Shown: positions 8,553 to 15,470 of the stretch, piece after piece | Layout: every line of letters begins with the position of its first letter | How positions within the stretch are numbered: position 1 is the first letter of the stretch | Assembly (NCBI RefSeq): GCF_900110755.1 | Contig: NZ_FOFF01000030.1 | Span: 61,142-99,894, forward strand | Length of the DNA stretch: 38,753 bases | Origin: Streptomyces sp. yr375 | GTDB taxonomy: Bacteria > Actinomycetota > Actinomycetes > Streptomycetales > Streptomycetaceae | Direction: 5' to 3' | The notes under the pieces: model-generated | What the model was told of the DNA's origin: nothing | Database searches by the model: none | What the model saw: only the letters and a program-made list of their open reading frames with translations | Program-made: the position numbers and the translations under genes

Positions 8553-9263
8553 ATGCTCAGCGAAGACACGATCAACTACTTCCGCTTCGCAGGTGCGCGG
8601 GCCTTGCTGTCGGTGTTTCGCGACGGCCGAGTGATCGATCATCTGGAGGAACGCGACGCCGTTCTGGAACCGGTTCTGCGATCCCTTTGGCTGGCGGGAA
8701 GAAGCGGCGGACGGAACCTCTATGAGGTGGCGGCGCAGGTACGCCTGATCGCCGACGCCCTGGAACAGGCCTCGGAGAGCGGTACTGGTACGGCTGTGCC
8801 CGTGGACCTGGGTGAACTCATCGCCGCGTGGCCTACGGACGAGCCGTGGAGGGCGCTGCGAGCCGTTGCCGTGCACACGGAATCCTGGGAGTCGGGCTTC
8901 GTGACCAAACTTCTTCGGGCGACCCCCACGAGTTGGGAACTCGGCTGCCGCTTCCCCCAGTTGACCGAGTTCCTTCAGAACTACTACGACCAGGACGGAA
9001 TGGCGACCGAGGAGGACATGACCGAGGCCGAAGGGCTCCAGCTCTTCATCGACCACTGTCACCCCATCTGCCTGTGGTGCCTTCCTCCTGTCGTAGCGGA
9101 GTGTGCTGAAGCGCTGGCCATCTTCCACAGCGAGGACACGCTGCGACGGTTCTTCGAAGAGGAACACGGCCTGGGGTCAGGAACCCTCGCCTGGTCGGAC
9201 TGGCTCCCCCTCATTATCGACACCTTCACCGCGCACATGCGCGAGTACCACGCGCCGGACTGA
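8553..9263 (+). CDS. CdiI-like immunity protein for the RNase A-like toxin
   Basis: This 236-residue cytosolic protein has no signal peptide or membrane helix. It carries a W-E-x3-R-F-P-x-L-x2-F-L segment (residues 128-141) followed by YYDQDGM, and a C-terminal WSDWLPLIIDTF segment. These match the contact-dependent growth inhibition immunity family (CdiI_2 type) and recur in the paralogous gene at 9600. The gene directly follows the toxin, the standard place for an immunity gene, and should encode its neutralising partner. A GAGGAG element lies 12 bases before the ATG, rather far, with a purine-rich stretch closer. The GC content is somewhat lower than in its neighbours, as in the toxin gene. 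Confidence 0.82.
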   Translation: MLSEDTINYFRFAGARALLSVFRDGRVIDHLEERDAVLEPVLRSLWLAGRSGGRNLYEVAAQVRLIADALEQASESGTGTAVPVDLGELIAAWPTDEPWRALRAVAVHTESWESGFVTKLLRATPTSWELGCRFPQLTEFLQNYYDQDGMATEEDMTEAEGLQLFIDHCHPICLWCLPPVVAECAEALAIFHSEDTLRRFFEEEHGLGSGTLAWSDWLPLIIDTFTAHMREYHAPD

Positions 9264-9274
9264 TCAGGAGCCAC

Positions 9275-9577
9275 ATGATGCGCAGCCGCACTGCCACCTA
9301 CCCCGATCGCGAGACCGCCCAGTGGGCCACCCAGCAGGTTGTCACCGTCAACGAGCAGGTCATCCACCGCTGGCTGGCCGAGTCCACACGCTGGCGTCTG
9401 ACCATTGAGGCATCATGGCCGTCGCGCTCCGAGGCGGTGGGCCGAGTACTGCTGCAGGCGATGCTGCTGGCCGGCCGGGAGCCCGTTGACGTGCGCGCGG
9501 CCCGGGTGATCCTTCAGCGGGACGCAAGCCGCCCCCACGGCTTCGCCATCCACGCCACCTTCCCCGTCTACCTGTAG
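9275..9577 (+). CDS. Orphan, headless RNase A-like toxin module
   Basis: The 100-residue protein aligns along its length with the C-terminal ~100 residues of the toxin at 6829. TATYPDRETAQWATQQ matches ASTFETMTDAQKYTQL, HRWL matches KRYL, VGRVL matches TGRSI, and the ends are IHATFP versus LITSTP. It begins after the point where the catalytic His and Arg should lie, and the terminal Thr/Tyr pair is replaced by Ala and Phe, so it should be inactive. It has its own ATG and an AGGAG element just after the preceding immunity gene's stop, so it may still be translated. Displaced toxin tips with their own immunity gene are a known feature of polymorphic-toxin loci. Whether this is a decayed toxin or a functional non-catalytic protein is open. 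Confidence 0.7.
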   Translation: MMRSRTATYPDRETAQWATQQVVTVNEQVIHRWLAESTRWRLTIEASWPSRSEAVGRVLLQAMLLAGREPVDVRAARVILQRDASRPHGFAIHATFPVYL

Positions 9578-9590
9578 AAACCTGTAGAGG
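9571..9590. repeat. 10-bp direct repeat across the orphan module's stop codon
   Basis: CCTGTAGAAA is followed immediately by CCTGTAGAGG. The TAG in the first copy is the stop of the headless toxin module, and the AGAGG in the second copy lies where the next gene's RBS should be. It is probably a small duplication made when the cassette was joined. Confidence 0.8.
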
Positions 9591-9599
9591 CTGCCCACC

Positions 9600-10295
9600 G
9601 TGCCCTTGAGCCCCCTCGAACACGACCGCCGCTACGGCGAACTGGACCAGGTCATCCGCTCCTACGCCGGCCAGTCGGCGAACGACGCCCCCGACAGGTC
9701 GAGCCCTGCCCTGACGGCCTACCTGCGACAGACCTGGCACACCCGCCCCTGGGCCCTGGCCGTGGCGGAGCGGCAACTGCGCGAGTACGCCGACAACCCG
9801 CCGGGCCGACTCCGGCTCCGTCTGGGCGAGTTCTACGCGATCCCGGACGTCGGTCTGCCCGAGGGCGAGATCCAGCAGTGGCTGTACTGCCTGGCCGACC
9901 AGATCAAGCACAGCATCGAGCAGGGCGACGTCCCGCCCATGGCCGTCCCCGCCACCCACTGGGAGTGGCACGCCCGCTTCCCGGAGCTGGGCCAGTTCCT
10001 CGGCGGCTGGTTCTCGCAGGACATGCCCGACGAGTTCGACGACCACGACGCGGCCGTCGACGACTACCGCACCACCACCGACCCGCACCTCGTGGCCCGC
10101 CTCGTCGGCGAACTGCACGAACTGCTCGCCCTCGACCTGGACGAGTCCGACTACGCCTTGTCCGTCGCCGAGTTGGGCATGGAGGTGGACCCTCCGGCCC
10201 CGTACTCACCCAGCGGCTGGCTCGCGCTGGTCGCGGGCCGACTGAGCGCTCCGCGCGCCGACTACGGGCCCGGCGCGCAGGCGGACGCGCCCTGA
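9600..10295 (+). CDS. Second CdiI-like immunity protein
   Basis: This 231-residue soluble protein contains W-E-W-H-A-R-F-P-E-L-G-Q-F-L (residues 121-134) followed by GGWFSQDMPDEFDD. That is the hallmark of the CdiI_2-type contact-dependent inhibition immunity family. A C-terminal SGWLALVAGRL segment matches the equivalent part of the 8553 gene, and the N-terminal halves are also related (PALTAYLRQTW versus AVLEPVLRSLW). The GTG start has AGAGG 9 bases upstream. It follows the headless toxin module, so it was probably that module's cognate immunity gene. If so, it is now retained as protection against incoming toxins of that type. The assignment to the family is strong; the exact specificity is inferred. 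Confidence 0.85.
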   Translation: MPLSPLEHDRRYGELDQVIRSYAGQSANDAPDRSSPALTAYLRQTWHTRPWALAVAERQLREYADNPPGRLRLRLGEFYAIPDVGLPEGEIQQWLYCLADQIKHSIEQGDVPPMAVPATHWEWHARFPELGQFLGGWFSQDMPDEFDDHDAAVDDYRTTTDPHLVARLVGELHELLALDLDESDYALSVAELGMEVDPPAPYSPSGWLALVAGRLSAPRADYGPGAQADAP

Positions 10296-10469
10296 CAGAG
10301 AGCCGGGTCATCCCGCGGTCAAGTACTGATCTGGCCAGGGAAAAACACCTGTATGGGTTCCGCATGCGTCGACCCCGTCAACCTGATATAGCCGGACTTG
10401 CCCGAAAGTCTCCTGGCTACGGTGGTGCCGCCACATCATCCGCAGGTCCACGGGGAACAGGAGACGGCG

Positions 10470-10988
10470 GTGGGCACACCAATTCGTTCACGCCTCCTCG
10501 ACTACATCGAGGCAGAGCCGCCCGCAGGGGTGCTCCCGGCGTCTCCGGCAACGCCGCAGCCGGGCAGATCACGCCTTCTCGAATACGCCGAGGTCGCAGG
10601 GGCAGAACCAACCCGGCTGGCACTCCCGGGCCTCACACCCGGCATTCCCGCCTACCACACGCCCGTGTTCGTACCTGCCCATCCCCGGTACGCCGACGTC
10701 ACGGGCGCGGACGGCCGCCCGGCCCGCGTGCCCTTCATCGCGTACGAACTCTTCGGGCACCCCATGGACGGCACCGGATCCGAGGCCGTGGCGTTCGCCT
10801 TCACCACCCGCGACCGGCTCGTCGCCGCGCTGGGCATGGCCCAGCCCTGGGTCGCCACCTCGATCGGCCCCCTGGCCGAGGCCGTCGCCGAGCACGACGT
10901 CACCGTCCTCCTCGACCCGCTGGTCGCGCCCGGCCACCACAACTGGCAGCCGGACGACCTGGCCGCCTACGCCCGGGAGGTGCGCTGA
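10470..10988 (+). CDS. ESX-associated SAV_915/SseB-like protein
   Basis: The product has 172 residues. The start is GTG at 10470 with AGGAG (10459-10463) 6 bases before it; the frame is open further upstream but without an RBS. The N-terminus carries a short motif twice, RSRLLDYIE and RSRLLEYAE, joined by a Pro/Ala linker. The C-terminal ~110 residues form an alpha/beta domain (VAFAFTTRDRLVAALG, VTVLLDP) resembling the SseB-like/SAV_915 proteins common in Streptomyces ESX loci. There is no signal peptide. It shares bases with the next start codon, so it heads an overlapping operon (10988, 11290, 12557). Its biochemical role is not known to me; a cytosolic accessory or chaperone role is a guess. 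Confidence 0.75.
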   Translation: MGTPIRSRLLDYIEAEPPAGVLPASPATPQPGRSRLLEYAEVAGAEPTRLALPGLTPGIPAYHTPVFVPAHPRYADVTGADGRPARVPFIAYELFGHPMDGTGSEAVAFAFTTRDRLVAALGMAQPWVATSIGPLAEAVAEHDVTVLLDPLVAPGHHNWQPDDLAAYAREVR

Positions 10989-11290
10989 TGCCGCCCGACT
11001 TCAAGGCCGTCCTCGGCGACCTCACCGCGATGTCCAAGACCTTCCACGACGAGGCCGTCAACTACCGCAAGCTGCACGCCGACGTCGCCCCGCCCCTCGT
11101 CAGCGGCGGCGACACCGGGCTCGACCACGCCCTCAAGGAGGTCGCCGACCTCATCGTCGCCCTGCACACCGGCTTCGCCGACCGGCTGGACGACCACGGC
11201 GACAAGGTGACGTACGCCCGCGACTCCTTCCAACGGCACGACATCGACGTCCACGGACTCTTCGACGACCTGATGGAGGGTGACGGCTGA
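10988..11290 (+). CDS. Small helical ESX-associated protein (WXG100-like, no WXG)
   Basis: The 100-residue, mostly helical protein has the size of a WXG100 member but lacks the Trp-x-Gly turn; its central turn is PPLVSGGDTGLDHA. It begins on the last base of the preceding gene's stop and ends on the first base of the next ATG, so the three genes are tightly coupled. It resembles small Streptomyces domains of unknown function (possibly DUF6317) that accompany larger WXG-headed proteins. It may be the heterodimer partner or targeting factor for the 11290 product; this is inference from size and position. Confidence 0.75.
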   Translation: MPPDFKAVLGDLTAMSKTFHDEAVNYRKLHADVAPPLVSGGDTGLDHALKEVADLIVALHTGFADRLDDHGDKVTYARDSFQRHDIDVHGLFDDLMEGDG

Positions 11291-12579
11291 TGGCGGACAG
11301 TTGGGTCGGCGGCGACATCGGCGGACTGCGCACGATGGCCGAGACGTACCAGAACGCCAAGGACAAGCTCGACGACGTCATCACGCCGATCAGCCGCGCC
11401 GTCGAGGCGCTGGTCGGCGATGCGGCCTGGAAGGGCGAGGCGGCGGAGACCTTCCGCGCCACCTGGAGCGAGGACGCGCTGACGGCAGGCGCGTACGCCA
11501 ACCTCGTCCACGACGCGGGGGACATCCTCTCCGACCTCGCCGACGCGCTCACCACCTGCGAGACGGCCCTGCAGAACGCCGAACACGTGGCGACCCGCAA
11601 CGGCGTGCTCATGGGCGCGATGGGCGTGCCCCGGACGATCGTCACCGCGAACCCGCCGAGCGCGCAGGACCAGAAGACGATCTCCGCGATGGGCGAGTAC
11701 GACAAGGTGCGCCAGGAGGTGCTGCACACGGCGCAGCACGCCCGGCTGGTGGCGGCGGACAAGCTGCGGGGGCTGTACGGACAGGTGACGGCACCCGCAT
11801 CCACCGGCGACAAGGTCACCATCGCCGACTATCTGCGCGGGCTGTACGCCTACGATGCCGAGGACGCCCGGGTCGACGGAGCGAAGGCCCGCACCAAGAT
11901 CGACGATGCCAGGGCCGAGGAGCGGGCCGCCAAGAAAGACCTCCGCGCGGAGCGCAAGGCGTACCAGAAGGCGGGCCGCGCACTGCCCGCCGACCTTCCG
12001 GCCAAGGGCGCGTACGCCGACGCGGTCATGAAGGTGGACTCCCTCGAAGAGGCCATGGCCCGCGCGGACCACGGCAGCACGGCACTGCCGTACGACCGGG
12101 CCCTCAACGTCAAACTGGCCGACGCCGCAGACGCGCTCCGCGCGGGCAAGAGCATGGAGAAACTGCCGGACTTCCTCAAAGAGGTACCGGTCCTGGATGT
12201 CGCCGCGGCCGGTGCCTGCGGAATACTCGAAGCCTCCGACGACCACGACAAGGGCTGGTCGTGGCAGAAGTCGGTTGCCGTCGACGGCGGCGCGAACATC
12301 GCCGGTCTGGTGGCCGGAACGGCCGTCACGGCGGGCGTCGTGGCCGCCCTGCCCTTCGAGGTGCCCGCCGCCGCGGTGGCCGTGGGCGGCGGCCTGGTGG
12401 TGATCGGTGCCACCGGCATCATCGACCACTCCTTCCACGAGCACTGGAGTGAGGACATCCACGACCACGGTGTGGTCGGCGGGGTGTTGCACGGCACCGG
12501 TGACGTCCTGTCGGACACAGGGCACGACTTCATACGACTGGGGAAGGACGTTTGGCATGGCGTCACGAGCATCTTCTGA
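11290..12579 (+). CDS. WXG-headed protein with glycine-rich membrane-like segment; candidate ESX effector
   Basis: The 429-residue protein starts with a WXG100-like domain containing Trp47-Lys-Gly49 (DAAWKGEAAETF). A long charged helical region follows (130-300), including a coiled-coil-like stretch near 195-230. Residues ~329-377 form a Gly/Ala-rich hydrophobic block with glycine-zipper spacing (GGANIAGLVAG, VAVGGGLVVIG). The last 50 residues are His/Gly-rich and end in VWHGVTSIF. No enzymatic motif is visible. A soluble WXG head with a late glycine-rich hydrophobic segment recalls membrane-depolarising type VII toxins such as S. aureus TspA, but I claim no homology. The adjacent overlapping gene encodes a small membrane protein, as expected for immunity to such a toxin. 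Confidence 0.75.
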   Translation: MADSWVGGDIGGLRTMAETYQNAKDKLDDVITPISRAVEALVGDAAWKGEAAETFRATWSEDALTAGAYANLVHDAGDILSDLADALTTCETALQNAEHVATRNGVLMGAMGVPRTIVTANPPSAQDQKTISAMGEYDKVRQEVLHTAQHARLVAADKLRGLYGQVTAPASTGDKVTIADYLRGLYAYDAEDARVDGAKARTKIDDARAEERAAKKDLRAERKAYQKAGRALPADLPAKGAYADAVMKVDSLEEAMARADHGSTALPYDRALNVKLADAADALRAGKSMEKLPDFLKEVPVLDVAAAGACGILEASDDHDKGWSWQKSVAVDGGANIAGLVAGTAVTAGVVAALPFEVPAAAVAVGGGLVVIGATGIIDHSFHEHWSEDIHDHGVVGGVLHGTGDVLSDTGHDFIRLGKDVWHGVTSIF

Positions 12580-13093
12580 GATCCCCGCTTCGGTGGCGCA
12601 TGTCCGGATCCCAGCCCTTCAAGGACTCGGCACCACCTGGTTCCAGCGCGGTGCGCGCTACTGGCTGCGCCGGGCCTGGACAGCCGTACTTCTGCTCACC
12701 GTCCTTGCCTTCCTGTGCTTCGCCTCGATCAGTCTCTACCAGGGATTTCGAACTGTGTTGCCGCCGACCGTGCGCACGGCGTGGGACTGGGCTCAGGTTG
12801 TCGCTTCCTGTATCGCCGTGGTCTGGGGGTGGTTGGTGCAGCGTCGGCGCCACCACAAGGACCTTCTGGATCCGCCTGCCCCCGACGAGTTCCGCGCGCG
12901 CAAGCGCGACGAGACCCGCCGCTCCACGGGACTGGCCGTCGTCGGCCGCGCGCTGGTGCTGATCGCTGCTCCCGTGATGCCGGCGCTCGCCGCGTTCGCC
13001 CTGGGGTGGAGCGTCGCGATGCTCACCGTGCGCGAGTACCCCAGCGAGGTCGGGGCGCGGCTCTGGTTGCAGGGGAAAACCTCCCGAACATGA
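12557..13093 (+). CDS. Small polytopic membrane protein, candidate immunity partner
   Basis: The product has 178 residues. The ATG at 12557 lies inside the 3' end of the preceding gene (23-base overlap) in another frame, with AAGGA 8 bases upstream. Hydrophobic segments lie at about 41-61, 78-94 and 126-157 (the last probably two helices). They are separated by a basic loop (QRRRHHKDLL and EFRARKRDETRR). I do not recognise a named family. Tight overlap with a WXG-headed protein carrying a hydrophobic segment suggests a cognate membrane immunity protein or a membrane chaperone; both are inferences. Confidence 0.72.
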   Translation: MASRASSEIPASVAHVRIPALQGLGTTWFQRGARYWLRRAWTAVLLLTVLAFLCFASISLYQGFRTVLPPTVRTAWDWAQVVASCIAVVWGWLVQRRRHHKDLLDPPAPDEFRARKRDETRRSTGLAVVGRALVLIAAPVMPALAAFALGWSVAMLTVREYPSEVGARLWLQGKTSRT

Positions 13094-13295
13094 CGGACGC
13101 CGGGGTGTCGGGTCGGTATGTGGCGTTCTGCAAGGAATGAGATGAGTGCATATCGGCGCCGGCGCGGCTGTCGCATAGGGCAGTTGGGGCTGTCGGAGGA
13201 AGTCATTACAGTGGTTGCACTGCAGTCGTGAACACTTGAGAGGCGTGGGCTGAGCTGCTCAGGACGAGTGGCGGAAAACGGGGAGAGTGGCTGTC

Positions 13296-13730
13296 GTGAT
13301 TCCTGCGGACATGGGCGGGGGCCTCGCTGACGTACGGCGTGGCTACATGGCGCTCTCGACGTTCAAAAAGCGGGTGGACGACCTGCTCACGGCCTTCGAG
13401 AAATCGGCGGGCGGCTCGGCGAAGGTCGCGGACCACAGCCTGTCGGAAGCCACGTTCGGAGCGGGCGACTTCCCGGAGGCAAAGACGCTCCATCTGCAGT
13501 ACGCGCGCGTCCACGAGCGCATCACGGCGCTCTCCAAGTCACTGGGACTCCAACTCGAGGCGATGCAGATCGCCGTGCACGGCGTGGACGTCACCTTCGA
13601 CAACCTCGAAGAGGACCTTCGGTACCGGTTCCACGAGATCCGCACCGAGGTCAACCGTGACCGGGACGAGGCGCTGAACAAGCAGATCCAGCGGACCAAC
13701 GACGCCGACCACACCGACGCGGGGTACTGA
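13296..13730 (+). CDS. Helical ESX-associated protein
   Basis: About 144 residues, dominated by long amphipathic helices (ALSTFKKRVDDLLTAFEKSA; LHLQYARVHERITALSKSLG; LEEDLRYRFHEIRTEVNRDR). There is no WXG motif, signal peptide or membrane segment. The GTG at 13296 follows a GGGGAG element (13280-13285) by 10 bases; a GTG at 13287 in the same frame is too close to it. The last base is shared with the start of the next gene, a WXG-headed protein. It is therefore probably that protein's coiled partner or chaperone. The family is not recognised. Confidence 0.7.
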   Translation: MIPADMGGGLADVRRGYMALSTFKKRVDDLLTAFEKSAGGSAKVADHSLSEATFGAGDFPEAKTLHLQYARVHERITALSKSLGLQLEAMQIAVHGVDVTFDNLEEDLRYRFHEIRTEVNRDRDEALNKQIQRTNDADHTDAGY

Positions 13731-15442
13731 TGAGCGGCGACAAGAAGAAGCCGGACCACTACCAGGCGGAACGCCAGGACGCCGTCCGGCAGAACACCGG
13801 CGTGGACGACGTCGTGCACAAGGCCGCGGTGCTCAGCCCCCCGGCACCCGGCAGTCCGGGCGGCTTCGGCAAGACCAGCTTCGAGGGCTACGACCTCAAC
13901 GCCATGATCGACATCGTCGAGTCGGCGAACCCTGCGACCCTGGAGAGCGCCGCCACGGCCCTCGTCGACGCCCGGGACGCCATCAACGACGCCGCCAACG
14001 AACTCAGCCGCAACCTCGGCGACGTCGACTGGGAGGGCGAGGCCCACACCGCCTTCTACACCTGGGGCATGAACCTGACGACCACGGCCCTCGCGCTCGC
14101 CGGTTACACCGACGAGGTGGGCACCCAGGTCCTGGCGGCAAGCTCCGGCCTCGCCTCCGTACGCAAGTCCATGCCTCCCCGCGACAACCGCATCGACCCC
14201 AAAAAGGTCGACGACATCCCGACGCCCCAGCGCGTCGACGGCAACGCGGAGTACACGGCGGCGGTCAGTGCCGAGAAGGACCGCCAAGAGGCGATCAACC
14301 AGATGTACCGGCTGGCCTCGTTCTACACGGTGTCGAGCGGGATGATGCAGCTGGCGGAGGAGCCGGTGTTTCCAAAGATGCCGGATGTGGGGGTGCCTGA
14401 GCCGGAAGACTTTACTCCGGTCAAGGAACCGCCGGGCCAAGGATCTCTTGCAGCAGCAAGTGGATCAGGAACCACACGCCGGCACTCTGTGGACACCATG
14501 GTGGAGCGACCGCGTGCGGAGGACTTGCCGTCATCCCCCAAGAGCGGGGACGAGACCGTCAGGCTTCCCGAACGGCATGTGGGCACGGAGATCGACAGCG
14601 TCGGTACGTTGCCGCCCCAGGACACCATGAAGCCGACGACGGTCACACCCCCCTCGACGGCAGGCCCCAACGCAACCCCTGCGGGAACGCTTCCTCCCTT
14701 TGCCCCCGTCGGCGTACCCCCTACTTTCCGAGGGCCGGCCGGACGTACCTCAGGGTTCGGAGGCGCGCCGGGAAGCAGGGTTCCCGGCACGTCGCAGGGG
14801 CGAGCCGGCGGCGTGCCTGGCGGCACTGCGGCAGGGCGTACGGGAACCGGCCCCATGGGGCAGGCGGGACGTGCCGCGGCAGCAACAGGGAAGACGGGCG
14901 GCCGCACCACTGGTCCCATGGGGCGAGGTGTGGTCGGCGGGGCGCCGAAGACTGGCGGGCAGGCGGCCGGACGCACCGGCAGTGTCCCACGCAGTCCCGT
15001 GACCGGCATGGGTGCCACGAACCCCGGGCGTCCGGGCGCTGGACGTACCGGTGCCGCACGAACGGGCGACGGCGTTGTCGGCGGGAGGCCTGCCACCCGG
15101 GGCGCCCCCGGCACCAACGGTTCCAGGTTGCCGCGCGGTACGGTCGTCGGCGGCGAGGGCGCGTCCACCTCGCGTGCCGCGGGCGAGAAGCCCGGCCAGC
15201 GTGGGGTGATCGGGACATCCGACTCCACGACGGGAAAGGGCGCGGGACAGGCGGCTCGCCGCCCTGTCGGCAGCCCGGACGGTGTGGTCGGAACGCCGAA
15301 GGGGCGAGCTTCCGGAAGCAAGAACAGTGGGAACACACCCGGCGGCCCGGGCGCGGTGCGTGGTTCTGCGCGCAAACAGGGTGCAGGCGAGACACGTTCG
15401 CGCCGTGACGAGCGGCGCGATGATGCGTCGCCAACCGACTGA
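13730..15442 (+). CDS. WXG/PPE-like ESX protein with long disordered Gly/Thr/Arg-rich tail
   Basis: The product has 570 residues. Residues ~50-240 are a helical domain with Trp101-Glu-Gly103 (DVDWEGEAHTAF), a typical WXG turn placed like that of PPE or extended WXG proteins. From ~245 onward the sequence is low in hydrophobics and rich in Gly, Pro, Thr, Arg and Ala. Loose repeats occur such as RTGTGPMG, RTTGPMGRG and GVVGG, and the very end is Arg/Asp-rich. Such a tail is probably disordered and might associate with cell wall or nucleic acid. Proline- and glycine-rich C-termini are common in Streptomyces ESX proteins. The start ATG overlaps the preceding stop by one base, and the second mycosin gene follows 28 bases later. 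The function is unknown. Confidence 0.8.
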   Translation: MSGDKKKPDHYQAERQDAVRQNTGVDDVVHKAAVLSPPAPGSPGGFGKTSFEGYDLNAMIDIVESANPATLESAATALVDARDAINDAANELSRNLGDVDWEGEAHTAFYTWGMNLTTTALALAGYTDEVGTQVLAASSGLASVRKSMPPRDNRIDPKKVDDIPTPQRVDGNAEYTAAVSAEKDRQEAINQMYRLASFYTVSSGMMQLAEEPVFPKMPDVGVPEPEDFTPVKEPPGQGSLAAASGSGTTRRHSVDTMVERPRAEDLPSSPKSGDETVRLPERHVGTEIDSVGTLPPQDTMKPTTVTPPSTAGPNATPAGTLPPFAPVGVPPTFRGPAGRTSGFGGAPGSRVPGTSQGRAGGVPGGTAAGRTGTGPMGQAGRAAAATGKTGGRTTGPMGRGVVGGAPKTGGQAAGRTGSVPRSPVTGMGATNPGRPGAGRTGAARTGDGVVGGRPATRGAPGTNGSRLPRGTVVGGEGASTSRAAGEKPGQRGVIGTSDSTTGKGAGQAARRPVGSPDGVVGTPKGRASGSKNSGNTPGGPGAVRGSARKQGAGETRSRRDERRDDASPTD

Positions 15443-15470
15443 CCGGACAAGAGCGAGGACAGACAGAGGC

